From Metasolibacillus fluoroglycofenilyticus (lineage in GTDB: Bacteria > Bacillota > Bacilli > Bacillales_A > Planococcaceae), in assembly GCF_003049645.1 (NCBI RefSeq), contig NZ_PYWK01000001.1, positions 620,001 to 684,000 on the forward strand: DNA of 64,000 nt. Reading direction: 5' to 3'. Position 1 is the stretch's first letter, and the number at the start of each line of letters is the position of its first letter. A model generated the notes under the pieces. It was not told the origin of the DNA. It was given only the letters and a program-made list of their open reading frames with translations, and searched no databases. The translations under genes were made by a program, and so were the position numbers. Positions 43,513-52,811 of the stretch are shown here, piece after piece.

Positions 43513-44385
43513 ATGGCAACAATTGGGTTTATTGGAACGGGTGTTATGGGGGCGAGCATCGTTAAGCATTTATTAAATGCTGGACACGAAGTAACTGTTT
43601 ATTCAAGGACAAAAGCAAAAACATTGCCGTTAATAGAGCTAGGGGCGGAATGGGCAGATTCACCCGCACAGGCGGCGGTAAACAAAGAGGTTATTTTTAC
43701 AATGGTCGGTTATCCACAAGATGTAGAGGAAGTGTATTGCGGAGCTAACGGTATTTTATCAACGGCGAAAAAAGGTGCAATTATCGTAGACATGACAACA
43801 TCTGAACCAACGTTAGCCAAAAAATTGTACACGCTAGCACTAGAAAAGGGGATACATAGTATTGATGCACCGGTATCTGGAGGCGATATTGGAGCGCAGA
43901 ACGGCACGCTATCAATTATGGTTGGTGGTAATCAAAATATTGTGGAGTCGATTCGCCCAATCTTAGAGGCATTCGGAGGAAATATCGTATACCAAGGACA
44001 GGCTGGTGCAGGTCAGCATACAAAAATGTGTAATCAAATCGCTATTGCAGGTGGAATGCTAGGCACATGTGAAGCCATTATTTATGGTTTGCAGGCTGGT
44101 TTGACGATGGAGGAAGTATTAAAATCGATTTCATCAGGAGCAGCTGGTTCATGGTCACTTTCCAATTTAGCGCCACGTATTTTAAAAGAAGATTTAGAAC
44201 CAGGCTTTTATATAAAGCATTTTATAAAAGATATGAAAATTGCTTTAGATGAGGCTGAAAAAATGAATTTACAATTACCGGGTTTACACTTAGCGAAAAA
44301 AATGTACGATGTTTTATTAACAGAGGGATATGGAGACAAAGGAACACAGGCATTAATCAAATATTATCAAATGCATGCTAATTAA
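43513..44385 (+). CDS. 3-hydroxyisobutyrate dehydrogenase-family oxidoreductase
   Basis: ATG at 43513 lies 7-8 nt after AGGAGGA; a TTG two codons upstream is less likely. The 290-residue enzyme has the NAD motif GFIGTGVMG (5-13), the substrate loop DAPVSGGDIGAQNGTLSIMVGG (119-139) and the catalytic Lys171 in GQHTKMCNQ. The family includes tartronate semialdehyde reductase, 3-hydroxyisobutyrate dehydrogenase and L-threonate dehydrogenase (LtnD). The four-carbon acid sugar cluster downstream makes a threonate-like substrate attractive, but a terminator and a repeat separate them. Confidence 0.88.
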   Translation: MATIGFIGTGVMGASIVKHLLNAGHEVTVYSRTKAKTLPLIELGAEWADSPAQAAVNKEVIFTMVGYPQDVEEVYCGANGILSTAKKGAIIVDMTTSEPTLAKKLYTLALEKGIHSIDAPVSGGDIGAQNGTLSIMVGGNQNIVESIRPILEAFGGNIVYQGQAGAGQHTKMCNQIAIAGGMLGTCEAIIYGLQAGLTMEEVLKSISSGAAGSWSLSNLAPRILKEDLEPGFYIKHFIKDMKIALDEAEKMNLQLPGLHLAKKMYDVLLTEGYGDKGTQALIKYYQMHAN

Positions 44386-44397
44386 ATGAATGGGAGG

Positions 44398-44444
44398 AGA
44401 GCTATCCGAAAAGCGGCGCGTTGGCGCACTTTTCAGATGGCTCT
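44398..44444 (+). terminator. Terminator after the dehydrogenase gene
   Basis: A 16-bp stem (44398-44413 with 44429-44444, two G-U) encloses CGGCGCG/TTGGCG. The U tract is poor. Confidence 0.75.
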
Positions 44445-44500
44445 CTGCTGTTTTGTTGGAATTTGTCACGATTCAGCAGAAAACTCTCACCTTCACAGAT

Positions 44501-44634
44501 GGCGAGATGAATGCTTTTATTCAGTGAGTGTTCAAACATCGGCTGAATCATGATAAAGCCCCCGGCGGATGTCACAGATTTTTTCAAGCAAGCTCGAAAA
44601 AATCTGGATGCAATTACGCCGAGGCGTAATTGAT
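44501..44634 (+). repeat. Repeat family 1, copy R3
   Basis: The element reads GGCGAGATGAATGCTTTTAT, an ATTCAG/CTGAAT palindrome, TGATAAAGCCCCCGGCGGAT, GTCACAGATTTTTTC, an 11-bp inverted repeat (44575-44585/44596-44606) and CAATTACGCC/GGCGTAATTG. It is nearly the mirror of copy R4 at 10994-11100. Confidence 0.85.
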
Positions 44635-44653
44635 AGTATTATAAGATAAAAAA

Positions 44654-44731
44654 TGTTCGAAATGAACATATAAATAAAAAACTATTGATTATTTTGTTTA
44701 AAACGAACATAATATAATTATTAGTTGTTCG
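44654..44731 (+). promoter_or_regulatory. DeoR-type operator boxes and promoter
   Basis: TGTTCG occurs as TGTTCGAAATGAACA (44654-44668), CGAACA (44704-44709) and TGTTCG (44726-44731). The last two face each other across the probable -10 CATAAT (44708-44713), which lies 17 bp after TTGATT (44685-44690). Repression by the adjacent DeoR-family gene is likely. Confidence 0.7.
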
Positions 44732-44755
44732 AAATTACCGAAGGGAGTACTTTTT

Positions 44756-45529
44756 ATGCAACCAAAAGATCGAAGAGAGCTGATTTTGGAACAATTAAAT
44801 GTCAATGAGAAAATAGAAATCGATCAGTTAGTGGAGCAATTAAATGTTTCCGCTATGACGATTCGACGAGACTTAAATATTTTAGAGGCAGAAGAGAAAA
44901 TTATTCGCACACACGGTGGTGCGGTGTTAAACAAGCCTCTTGTTAACGAAGTTTCATTTCAAATTAAAGAAACAAAATATAGCCAGCAAAAAAAGCGAAT
45001 TGCTCAAACTGCTTTGCAATATATAAAGGATCATTCTACGATTTTGCTCGATGCAGGAACAACAAATTTGGAAATTGCAAAGCGTCTAAAAGGTAAGCGC
45101 AATTTAACTGTTCTAACAAATGATATACGCATTGCAGTTGAATTGATGGATTCGGATATTAAGGTAATAGTGACTGGTGGAGAATTACAAAATAATACAG
45201 GTGCAATTTTCGGTCCTTTGACAGAGCAAGTATTGAAAAATATTCATGTAGATCAGTTTTTCTTAGGCTCCCATGCGGTTCATATAGATGCTGGAATTAC
45301 TGCGCCAACATTTGAAAAGGCTTCTATGAAGCAATTAATGATTGAATGTGCTGAAGCAACTTTGCTTGTAGTAGATTCAAGTAAATTTGATCAAAAATCA
45401 TTAGCAAAAGTTTGTGATTTATTTAGCATAGATGGAATTATTACAGATGACGGAATACCAGCTCATTATATGGAAACATTAAAAGAGAAATGTGAAGTGA
45501 TAATTGCAGAAGGAGGGGAAGAATGGTGA
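44756..45529 (+). CDS. DeoR/GlpR-family transcriptional regulator
   Basis: The 257-residue protein has the N-terminal DeoR helix-turn-helix (ILEQLNVNEKIEIDQLVEQL, then VSAMTIRRDLNILEAEEKIIRTHGGAV) and a C-terminal sugar-phosphate isomerase-like sensor domain (LLDAGTTNLEIAKRL, LTNDIRIAVEL, TGGEL, FLGSHAV). Such regulators sense sugar phosphates. It overlaps the kinase gene by 7 nt, so the effector may be the phosphorylated four-carbon acid. It is controlled by the TGTTCG boxes upstream. Confidence 0.92.
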   Translation: MQPKDRRELILEQLNVNEKIEIDQLVEQLNVSAMTIRRDLNILEAEEKIIRTHGGAVLNKPLVNEVSFQIKETKYSQQKKRIAQTALQYIKDHSTILLDAGTTNLEIAKRLKGKRNLTVLTNDIRIAVELMDSDIKVIVTGGELQNNTGAIFGPLTEQVLKNIHVDQFFLGSHAVHIDAGITAPTFEKASMKQLMIECAEATLLVVDSSKFDQKSLAKVCDLFSIDGIITDDGIPAHYMETLKEKCEVIIAEGGEEW

Positions 45530-46815
45530 AAATTGGCGTCATTGCAGATGATTTAACAGGAGCAAATGCAACGGGTGTTCGTTTGACAAAATCAGGATTT
45601 CAAACATCTACGATGGTACATTTTAATCAAATGCCTCCTCATACACAGCGTTCGGTTTGTGTAGATACGGATAGCCGATATGCAGATAGTAATGTAGCAA
45701 AGATGCGCGTTTCAAAAGTGCTTGAAAACTTGTCTGCATGGGGAGTAGAAGTTGTTTGTAAAAGAATTGATAGCACGGTAAGAGGAAATATTGGTGTCGA
45801 GATTGATACGGTACTTGATTACCTTGGTGAAACAGCAATTGCGGTTATTGCACCGTCCTTTCCAGATTCGGGACGTGTAGTGTCTGGAGGCTATTTATTG
45901 GTAAATGGTATACCTTTACAAGCAACTGATGTAGCAAAAGACCCTGTGGCTCCTTTAACGCAATCTTACGTACCAAATATTGTGGAAAAACAAAGCAAAT
46001 ATAAAGTCACCCATCTAGGTTTAAATATCGTGCTAGAAGGCGAGAAAACATTAGCGCAAGCCTTCGAGCAATCAATCGCTGTAGGAAATCGCGTTTTTGT
46101 AGTAGACGCAGTGACAAACGAGGATATTGAAATAATTGCGAATGCTATGGCAATGTTAAAAAGTCACCAAATGATTCCATGTGACCCAGGTCCATTGACA
46201 GCAGCATATTCAAAAGCCTATTTCAGTAATGCGTTATCTAATAAAAAATTTATCGTAACAGTGGGGAGCGTGACAACGAACAGCGCAAATCAGCTCCATT
46301 ATTTACTTGAAAAAACAGATGCACAGCCAATTTATGTGGAAACAGTACAATTGACTGGAAGTGTGGAGCTTTGGGAACAGGAAGTACAAAAGGTTGTCGA
46401 TATGGCGCTCAAGGAAATGCAGCAGCAGGAAATTATTATTATCACTACTTATATTCCCGGCTCAGAGCCATTAAATCTAAAGGATATTGCACAGCAACAA
46501 GGTATGACCCAGGAATTTTTAGCTAAAAGAATCGCGGATGGTTTAGGAAAAATTACAAGACTTGTCATTGAAAAAAGCGAGTTTGAAATTGGCGGTTGCT
46601 TTTCAAGTGGTGGTGATGTTACAGCCTCCATTTGTTCAATTGGCGGAGCAGAGGGTATTAAATTAAATGATGAAGTATTACCGTTAATTGCCTATGGTCA
46701 ATTTATTGGGGGACATTTCGATGGTATCCCACTTGTAACAAAAGGCGGTATGGCAGGCGATAAAAAGGCGATTTATACAAGTGTACGCCATTTAATTGCC
46801 ATGTCATCTAATTAA
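45523..46815 (+). CDS. Four-carbon acid sugar kinase (DUF1537 family)
   Basis: The 430-residue protein has the N-terminal domain with IADDLTGANATGV and KRIDSTVRGNIG, and the C-terminal nucleotide-binding domain with SGGDVTASI and PLVTKGGMAGDK. Known members phosphorylate D-threonate, D- or L-erythronate or 3-oxo-tetronates. In this order (kinase then PdxA2) the pathway D-threonate to 4-phospho-D-threonate to dihydroxyacetone phosphate plus CO2 is established in other bacteria. Stereospecificity cannot be decided from sequence. Confidence 0.9.
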   Translation: MVKIGVIADDLTGANATGVRLTKSGFQTSTMVHFNQMPPHTQRSVCVDTDSRYADSNVAKMRVSKVLENLSAWGVEVVCKRIDSTVRGNIGVEIDTVLDYLGETAIAVIAPSFPDSGRVVSGGYLLVNGIPLQATDVAKDPVAPLTQSYVPNIVEKQSKYKVTHLGLNIVLEGEKTLAQAFEQSIAVGNRVFVVDAVTNEDIEIIANAMAMLKSHQMIPCDPGPLTAAYSKAYFSNALSNKKFIVTVGSVTTNSANQLHYLLEKTDAQPIYVETVQLTGSVELWEQEVQKVVDMALKEMQQQEIIIITTYIPGSEPLNLKDIAQQQGMTQEFLAKRIADGLGKITRLVIEKSEFEIGGCFSSGGDVTASICSIGGAEGIKLNDEVLPLIAYGQFIGGHFDGIPLVTKGGMAGDKKAIYTSVRHLIAMSSN

Positions 46816-47128
46816 CTTAGATGCTGGTGATGGTGTTTTAGTATAAGGTTTAGCGGTGTTTCTGCTTAGTGAAAGAGAAGAAGCAAAAATTTTTTTAATA
46901 GAAAGTCAAGTGTGTTGATTATATAAATATTGTCTATAAATTAGCGTGTTTTTTAGGGAGAAACGCTTTTTATTAGGCATTCACCGAAATAAATTCGTTG
47001 AAGCCGCATCACGAGGAAAGCGCCCCCCCAGTTGAAATTAATAAATTGTTAAATATTGTTTGTAAAATAAAGATTAATTAATCCGCATGATAAAAAACTT
47101 TAAAGCGAAAAATTAGGAGGAATAAAAC
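46816..47128 (+). other. Intergenic region between kinase and pdxA2
   Basis: The 313-bp region has a weak stem AGCGT/ACGCT followed by TTTTTATT (about 46943-46974), which may terminate partially. GCGGTGTTTCT and GTTGAAGCCGCATCAC resemble pieces of the regions at 15509 and 51080. No reading frame was found. The pdxA2 ribosome binding site AGGAGG is at the end. Confidence 0.45.
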
Positions 47129-48142
47129 ATGGCAAACGAAAGAGCGATTATTGGGATTCCAATGGGAGATCCAGCAGGCATTGGACCAGAAATTACGATG
47201 AAATCTTTAACAAAAGCTGATATATACGATGTGTGTAAGCCGCTCGTAATTGGCGACACAGCAGTGCTTAAAAAAGCAATTGCAATCGTAGGAGCTAATT
47301 TGCAAATTAATGAAGTAAATAAACCATCTGAGGGCAAATATGAGCTTGGTACCGTAGATGTGATTAACTTAAATAATATTAATATTGATGAATTACAATA
47401 TGGCAAGGTGTCGGCGCAAGGTGGGCAAGGGGCATTCGAATATATTAAAAAAGCGGTGGAGCTTGCCATGGCGGATGAAATACAAGCAATTGCAACAACA
47501 CCTATTAATAAAGAGTCTTTACAGGCTGCCAAAGTCCCATATATTGGACATACTGAAATGCTGGAAGATTTAGCAGGTTCACAGGACCCATTAACAATGT
47601 TTGAAGTAAAAGGAATGAGAATTTTCTTCTTAACTCGTCACCTTTCATTAAAGGATGCAATTGACCAAATGACGAAGGAGCGTGTACGTGATTATTTAAT
47701 TCGCTGCGACAAGGCGTTACAACGCTTAGGTGTAGAAAATCGCCGCTTTGCAGTAGCAGGCTTAAACCCACATAGCGGTGAAAATGGATTATTTGGTTGG
47801 GAAGAAGTAAAAGAAATTAAACCAGGTATTGAAGCTGCTGTCGTGGAAGGTATTGATGCAGTTGGTCCAGTGCCAGCGGACTCTGTATTCTTCCAAGCAT
47901 TAAACGGAAAGTATGATGCGGTATTATCTCTTTACCATGACCAAGGACATATTGCAGCAAAAATGACAGACTTCCACCGTACAATTTCCATTACAAATGG
48001 CTTGCCATTTTTACGTACATCTGTTGACCACGGTACGGCATTTGATATCGCAGGGAAAAATATTGCTGAAAGTGTCAGCATGGAAGAATGTATTAAAGTA
48101 GCAGCACAATATGCACCTAATTTTACAAAAAATAATTTATAA
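47129..48142 (+). CDS. pdxA: PdxA2-type 4-phosphoerythronate/threonate dehydrogenase
   Basis: The 337-residue enzyme has PdxA motifs: [19 protein letters not shown] at the start, [21 protein letters not shown] with a metal-binding His, [13 protein letters not shown] and [11 protein letters not shown] with further His ligands. Classical PdxA makes pyridoxal phosphate, but Bacillales use PdxST. Together with the DUF1537 kinase this points to the catabolic PdxA2, which oxidises and decarboxylates 4-phospho-D-threonate or erythronate to dihydroxyacetone phosphate. Confidence 0.92.
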   Translation: MANERAIIGIPMGDPAGIGPEITMKSLTKADIYDVCKPLVIGDTAVLKKAIAIVGANLQINEVNKPSEGKYELGTVDVINLNNINIDELQYGKVSAQGGQGAFEYIKKAVELAMADEIQAIATTPINKESLQAAKVPYIGHTEMLEDLAGSQDPLTMFEVKGMRIFFLTRHLSLKDAIDQMTKERVRDYLIRCDKALQRLGVENRRFAVAGLNPHSGENGLFGWEEVKEIKPGIEAAVVEGIDAVGPVPADSVFFQALNGKYDAVLSLYHDQGHIAAKMTDFHRTISITNGLPFLRTSVDHGTAFDIAGKNIAESVSMEECIKVAAQYAPNFTKNNL

Positions 48143-48174
48143 TTTTGCATTTAGATGGCATTCTTCTCGATGAG

Positions 48175-48210
48175 TGGAGCTGTCTGAAATATTATTTTCA
48201 GATAGCTCCA
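48175..48210 (+). terminator. Hairpin between pdxA2 and the GntP permease
   Basis: A 15-bp stem, TGGAGCTGTCTGAAA/TTTCAGATAGCTCCA with one G-U, surrounds TATTAT. The U tract is short, so read-through to the permease is possible. Confidence 0.75.
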
Positions 48211-48256
48211 TTTCATTGAACAACAATGAAAACACTTACATTTAAGGGGGATTATG

Positions 48257-49642
48257 ATGGACACAGTATCAGGTACTCAGTTAATGGCCGGGCTTTTACT
48301 CGGTGTTATCGCTTTAATTTTATTAGTATTAAAAACGAAAGTTCACGCATTTGTAGCGTTACTTATTGCAGCATCTATCGCAGGGATTGTAGGTGGAATG
48401 GCGCCAGCAGCTGTCGCAGATACAATTTCAGCAGGTTTTGGTAGTACGCTTGCCTCTGTCGGTATTATTATCGGTTTAGGTGTAATGATGGGACGAATAC
48501 TTGAGGTTTCGGGCGCTGCTGAAACGCTAGCCTATGCTTTAATTCGCTTTGTTGGAAAAAAGAAAGAGGAATGGGCGATGGGAATTGCAGGGTTTATCGT
48601 ATCAATTCCAATTTTCGTTGACTCAGCATTTATTATTTTAAATCCATTAGTAAAATCATTATCAAAGAAAACAGGAAAATCTGTTATTGCTATTGGTGTT
48701 GCACTGGCTTCAGGTCTTGTTATTACGCATTCACTTGTGCCGCCAACACCTGGACCACTTGGTGTTGCTGGAATCTTTGGCGTAGACATTGGGATTATGA
48801 TTGGTCTCGGTTTATTATTCGGTATACCATTGATGATTGTCGGTATTCTTTATGCAAAATGGTTAGGCAATAAAATTTATCAATTACCAGATGAAACATC
48901 TGAAACAGGCTTTATTCGTCCAAAGGAAAAGGTTGGTTATTCTGAATTACTCGATGCAATAGATGAAAGGGAGCAAACAAAGGAACTACCTTCATTAATG
49001 TTATCCTTATTGCCTATTTTAGTTCCAATTATCTTAATATTCTTAAATACAACTTTGGCTGCGTTAGAATTAGTAGATGGCTTTTACGGTATTTTAATCT
49101 TTTTAGGTAAGCCAATTATCGCAGTTGCTATCGGTTTATTATTCGCAATATACGGCTTGGCGAGAAATCTTTCGCGCTCAGAAACGCTTGAGCGTATGGA
49201 GGAAGGCATTCAGTCGGCAGGAATTATTATTCTTGTCACAGGGGCAGGAGGGGCATTAGGCTTCGTATTACGTGAAAATGGTGCGGGTGACTATATTGCC
49301 AATTTAATTGCTGAATTACCATTGCCAGCATTTTTAATTCCGTTCTTCGTCGCTTCACTCGTTCGCCTTGTGCAAGGAAGTGGTACTGTGGCGATGATTA
49401 CGGCTGCTTCTATTTCAGCACCGATTTTATCGCAAATGGATGTTAATATGGCACTGGCTGCTCAAGCAGCGGCGATGGGTGCATTAGTATTTTCATACTT
49501 TAATGATAGCCTTTTCTGGGTTGTAAACCGTATGTCAGGTATTACTAATGTGAGAGAGCAAATTTTAGTTTGGTCAGTTCCCACGACATTAATGTGGTTT
49601 ACAGGTTTAATCGTTTTATTAATTGCTAATATGTTTATGTAA
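48257..49642 (+). CDS. GntP-family acid sugar permease
   Basis: The protein of about 461 residues has twelve or more membrane helices. GntP traits are FGSTLASVGIIIGLGVMMGR, SIPIFVDSAFIILNPLV, ITHSLVPPTPGP and VRLVQGSGTVAMITAA. The second ATG is preferred, 6 nt after AAGGGGG. Family members import gluconate and related sugar acids with protons. It should import the four-carbon acid processed by the kinase and PdxA2. Confidence 0.92.
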   Translation: MDTVSGTQLMAGLLLGVIALILLVLKTKVHAFVALLIAASIAGIVGGMAPAAVADTISAGFGSTLASVGIIIGLGVMMGRILEVSGAAETLAYALIRFVGKKKEEWAMGIAGFIVSIPIFVDSAFIILNPLVKSLSKKTGKSVIAIGVALASGLVITHSLVPPTPGPLGVAGIFGVDIGIMIGLGLLFGIPLMIVGILYAKWLGNKIYQLPDETSETGFIRPKEKVGYSELLDAIDEREQTKELPSLMLSLLPILVPIILIFLNTTLAALELVDGFYGILIFLGKPIIAVAIGLLFAIYGLARNLSRSETLERMEEGIQSAGIIILVTGAGGALGFVLRENGAGDYIANLIAELPLPAFLIPFFVASLVRLVQGSGTVAMITAASISAPILSQMDVNMALAAQAAAMGALVFSYFNDSLFWVVNRMSGITNVREQILVWSVPTTLMWFTGLIVLLIANMFM

Positions 49643-49647
49643 TTTTG

Positions 49648-49685
49648 GAGTTGTCTGAAAGTAGCACGCTATTTTCAGACAACTC
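49648..49685 (+). terminator. Terminator of the acid sugar cluster
   Basis: GAGTTGTCTGAAA (49648-49660) pairs perfectly with TTTCAGACAACTC (49673-49685); TTTATTC follows. Confidence 0.82.
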
Positions 49686-49892
49686 TTTATTCTTTTAATT
49701 TCTAAAAGAGCGAGTAAAGTAAAATTTTCGATTGTATTAGTAATAAGATTTACCCTTTCTAGATAGTTCATTTTAAGCATGCTTAAAAAAGTATAGTAAT
49801 TGTAAAAATTAAAAACGGTGATATGACAAATAGCCTTGCTGTGATACAATTGGAGTATAAAAATAGGGGCTTTAAGAGAGGGGCGAGCGACC

Positions 49893-50795
49893 TTGGATCA
49901 TAAAGGTATTTTATTAGAAAGTGGTACTAATGAATTAGAAATCGTTGAATTTGAAGTGGCCAATAATAAGTTTGGAATTAACGTTATTAAAGTGAAAGAA
50001 ATCATTCAACCGATACCTGTCACATTTATTCCACATGCTCACGCACATGTAGAAGGGATTATTCAACTGCGCGGTGAAGTGCTGCCTGTTGTCGATATGT
50101 TAAAGGTATTAGGGCTGAATCATTTACAACATGGTCCACAGCAAAAATATATCGTTGCGGAGTTTAATAAGCAGCGCGTCGTATTCCATGTGGACAATGT
50201 GACACAAATTCATCGCATTTCATGGAATCAAATTGAAAAGCCGTCCGATATGTATCAAGGTGGAGTTTCGCAAGTTATTGGTGTTATTAAGCATAATGAT
50301 GAGATGATTCTACTGCTTGATTTTGAAAGAATTATGGTAGATATTAACCCAGATTCAGGTATAAGCGTGGAGGCAGTGAAAAAATTAGGTAAGCGCGAGC
50401 GTTCCGAAAAGAAAATTATTATTGCGGAGGACTCACCATTACTGCGTAAGCTCCTACATGATACGATGCATGAAGCTGGCTACGATAATATTGATTTTTT
50501 TGAAAATGGACAAGACGCTTTAAATTATTTAGAAGCGCTAGCTAGGGCTGGCGGAAATATCGCTGAACATGTACAGCTAGTCATTACAGATATTGAAATG
50601 CCACAGATGGATGGACATCATTTAACGAAGCGAATTAAAACACATCCTGATTTAAAGATATTACCTGTTATTATATTCTCTAGCTTAATTACAGATGATT
50701 TGCGACATAAAGGAGATCAGGTTGGTGCCGAGGATCAAATTTCAAAGCCAGAAATCGCAGAGCTAATTTTACGTGTAGATCAATTTATTTTGTAG
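49893..50795 (+). CDS. cheV: Chemotaxis coupling protein CheV
   Basis: The 300-residue protein starts with TTG after AGAGGGGCG. A CheW-like domain (about 12-155: EFEVANNKFGINVIKVKEII, GIIQLRGEVLPVVDM) is joined to a response-regulator receiver (173-300) with Asp180, phosphoacceptor Asp233 in VITDIEMPQMDG and Lys285 in QISKPE. In B. subtilis CheV links receptors to CheA and its phosphorylation supports adaptation. It is monocistronic, with its own terminator. Confidence 0.95.
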   Translation: MDHKGILLESGTNELEIVEFEVANNKFGINVIKVKEIIQPIPVTFIPHAHAHVEGIIQLRGEVLPVVDMLKVLGLNHLQHGPQQKYIVAEFNKQRVVFHVDNVTQIHRISWNQIEKPSDMYQGGVSQVIGVIKHNDEMILLLDFERIMVDINPDSGISVEAVKKLGKRERSEKKIIIAEDSPLLRKLLHDTMHEAGYDNIDFFENGQDALNYLEALARAGGNIAEHVQLVITDIEMPQMDGHHLTKRIKTHPDLKILPVIIFSSLITDDLRHKGDQVGAEDQISKPEIAELILRVDQFIL

Positions 50796-51266
50796 TGAGC
50801 ACCTATCATTGATACGTAAATGAAAAGTCGGATGCTTACATAAAGGTATTCCGACTTTTTATCTTGATAAAGCGGTAATTTTACGGCAAGTAACCGTAGA
50901 AGCACATCATTTTGGTATATAAAGCAAGGCGAAAGGTACATAATTTCTAGTGGTTGTTTCAAACAACGAACTTCTCCTCAGTGCAGTGAAAAATGAGCTT
51001 ACGCTTATTTTAAATTCAAAAATAGGCTGCTAAACCTAGTGTTTATCCCTTTTCAAAGAACCCTCTTGCAAGTGAATTCTTTGAAGCGGCACTACCAAAA
51101 ATATCCAAAATGCAAGCTATCCCGGCTTTTTGGACATCTACATTAACAAAGACGTAGTAGATTCAAATGACGAATCAAAAATAATTGACGGATAAGTAGC
51201 TATTTCGCATAAAAAATGTTAAAGCATATGACGAATAATTTGAATAGATGAAAAGGAGCGAGATTT
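50796..51266 (+). other. Intergenic region between cheV and ppx
   Basis: The cheV terminator AAAAGTCGGA/TCCGACTTTT lies at 50823-50859. TTATCTTGATAAAGC directly after it is a minimal form of the family 1 border. A hairpin near 51117-51145 (CCAAAATGCAAGC..GGCTTTTTGG) and TTCTTTGAAGCGGCACT (about 51079-51095) resemble other intergenic pieces at 40720 and 59881. No reading frame was found. Confidence 0.55.
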
Positions 51267-52811
51267 ATGAAAGATATGCGAACAGCGATTATTGATATTG
51301 GTTCAAATACTGTCCGTCTCGTTATGTATCGTTATAGCAAGGATGAAGGTTTACGAGAATTCGGAAATATGAAAAAGGTTGCAAGACTGCGTACATATAT
51401 TTTACCAAGTGGCGAAATGTCTGAGGAAGGCATTCAATTATTACAGGATTTATTGCAGTCATTTAAACAAATTTTAGAGGATTATAATATTAAGGACATT
51501 AAAATTGCGGCAACTGCTGCAGTGCGTCAGGCGACGAATAATACGGAAATTGTACAAAGAATGCAACAGCAGCTTGGAATGACGGTGGATGTTTTATCGG
51601 AGGAAGAGGAGGCATACTTTGGCTTTCTAGCTGTTGTTAATTCAATGTCTACACCATCAGCAGTAACAATCGATATAGGCGGTGGTTCTACAGAAATTAC
51701 TTTATTTAAAAACAAAAAGCTACTTAAAACACATAGCTTTCCATTTGGAACAGTATCGCTTAAGCAAAACTATGTCAAAAACACAATTATTACGGAGGAA
51801 GAAAAGAAGCGATTGCGCAGTTTCCTACGTCGGCAATTTATGTCATTGCCATGGATTGTGGATGTGACTTTACCTATTATCGGAATCGGGGGAAGTAGCC
51901 GGAATATTGGACAGGTATATCAGCAAAAAATAGATTATCCAATTTCAGACGTACATCATTTTGAAATGACGAAGCAAAATATTGACACATTGAAATTGGA
52001 GCTTGGAAGTATGAGCTATGAGCAACTGAAAAACTTAGATGGCCTATCTGCAGATCGCGCGGATATTATTGTGCTTGCACTTGAAGCATTTGCCGCATTA
52101 ATGGAAGTGGTGAACTCGAAGCATTTCCAAATAAGTAAAAAAGGCCTGCGTGAAGGCTTAATTATTAATCGAGTTGCAGGCAGTAATGTGACCGCCTTCG
52201 ATAAATATAATGTATTTAATATTAATGCTCGCCGCATCGCCTTTGAGTATGGGCGCTCTGAAGAAGAAGTCATGCTACTAAGTAATTTAGCAGAGCAATT
52301 ATATCGAGACGTCTGTCATTTAGAAGTGTTTCATTATAATGAAGCCCATTTGGAGCTTATTAAACGTGCCGCCAAGCTATATGCGATAGGCGAGTATATT
52401 GAGCTTGATTCAGCAAGCCAGCACACATTTTACTTAATTGCCAATCAGGCTATACCAGGGATAACACAAATAGAGCGAATGAAAATAGCGTTATTAGCTT
52501 CTTATAAAAATAAAGAGTATTTTGAGCGCTTTGTACAGCCGTTTTCTAACTGGTTTTCCAAGGAAGAACAGAAGGATTTACGTGATTTAGGCGCAATTTT
52601 AAAGTTTGTTTATGGCTTGAATATTTCGAAAAGAAACGCGGTTAGCAGAGTGACACTCGAAAAAACAGATGAAGAAATCGTCTGTATCGTCACAACAAAG
52701 AGAAACGCTGTTGCAGAGGAATATCAAGCGAATAGACATAAAAAGCATCTTGAACGCTTATTTAAGTGCGATTTAAAAATTAAATTTGAAGTGGAAGGGT
52801 GGAACGAATAA
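51267..52811 (+). CDS. ppx: Exopolyphosphatase (Ppx/GppA family)
   Basis: The 514-residue protein has the actin-like phosphatase core: IDIGSNTVRLVMY, the catalytic region AATAAVRQATNN, EEEAYFGF, IDIGGGSTEI and GIGGSSRNIG, followed by a C-terminal helical HD-like domain (about 310-514). It removes phosphate from polyphosphate chain ends. The stop TAA shares its last A with the ATG of ppk (TAATG), so the two are translationally coupled. Confidence 0.94.
   Translation: MKDMRTAIIDIGSNTVRLVMYRYSKDEGLREFGNMKKVARLRTYILPSGEMSEEGIQLLQDLLQSFKQILEDYNIKDIKIAATAAVRQATNNTEIVQRMQQQLGMTVDVLSEEEEAYFGFLAVVNSMSTPSAVTIDIGGGSTEITLFKNKKLLKTHSFPFGTVSLKQNYVKNTIITEEEKKRLRSFLRRQFMSLPWIVDVTLPIIGIGGSSRNIGQVYQQKIDYPISDVHHFEMTKQNIDTLKLELGSMSYEQLKNLDGLSADRADIIVLALEAFAALMEVVNSKHFQISKKGLREGLIINRVAGSNVTAFDKYNVFNINARRIAFEYGRSEEEVMLLSNLAEQLYRDVCHLEVFHYNEAHLELIKRAAKLYAIGEYIELDSASQHTFYLIANQAIPGITQIERMKIALLASYKNKEYFERFVQPFSNWFSKEEQKDLRDLGAILKFVYGLNISKRNAVSRVTLEKTDEEIVCIVTTKRNAVAEEYQANRHKKHLERLFKCDLKIKFEVEGWNE

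Noticed and set aside
47129..48142. Vitamin B6 biosynthesis role for PdxA
   Set aside because: Bacillales make pyridoxal phosphate with PdxS/PdxT; the DUF1537 kinase and GntP neighbours point to acid sugar catabolism.
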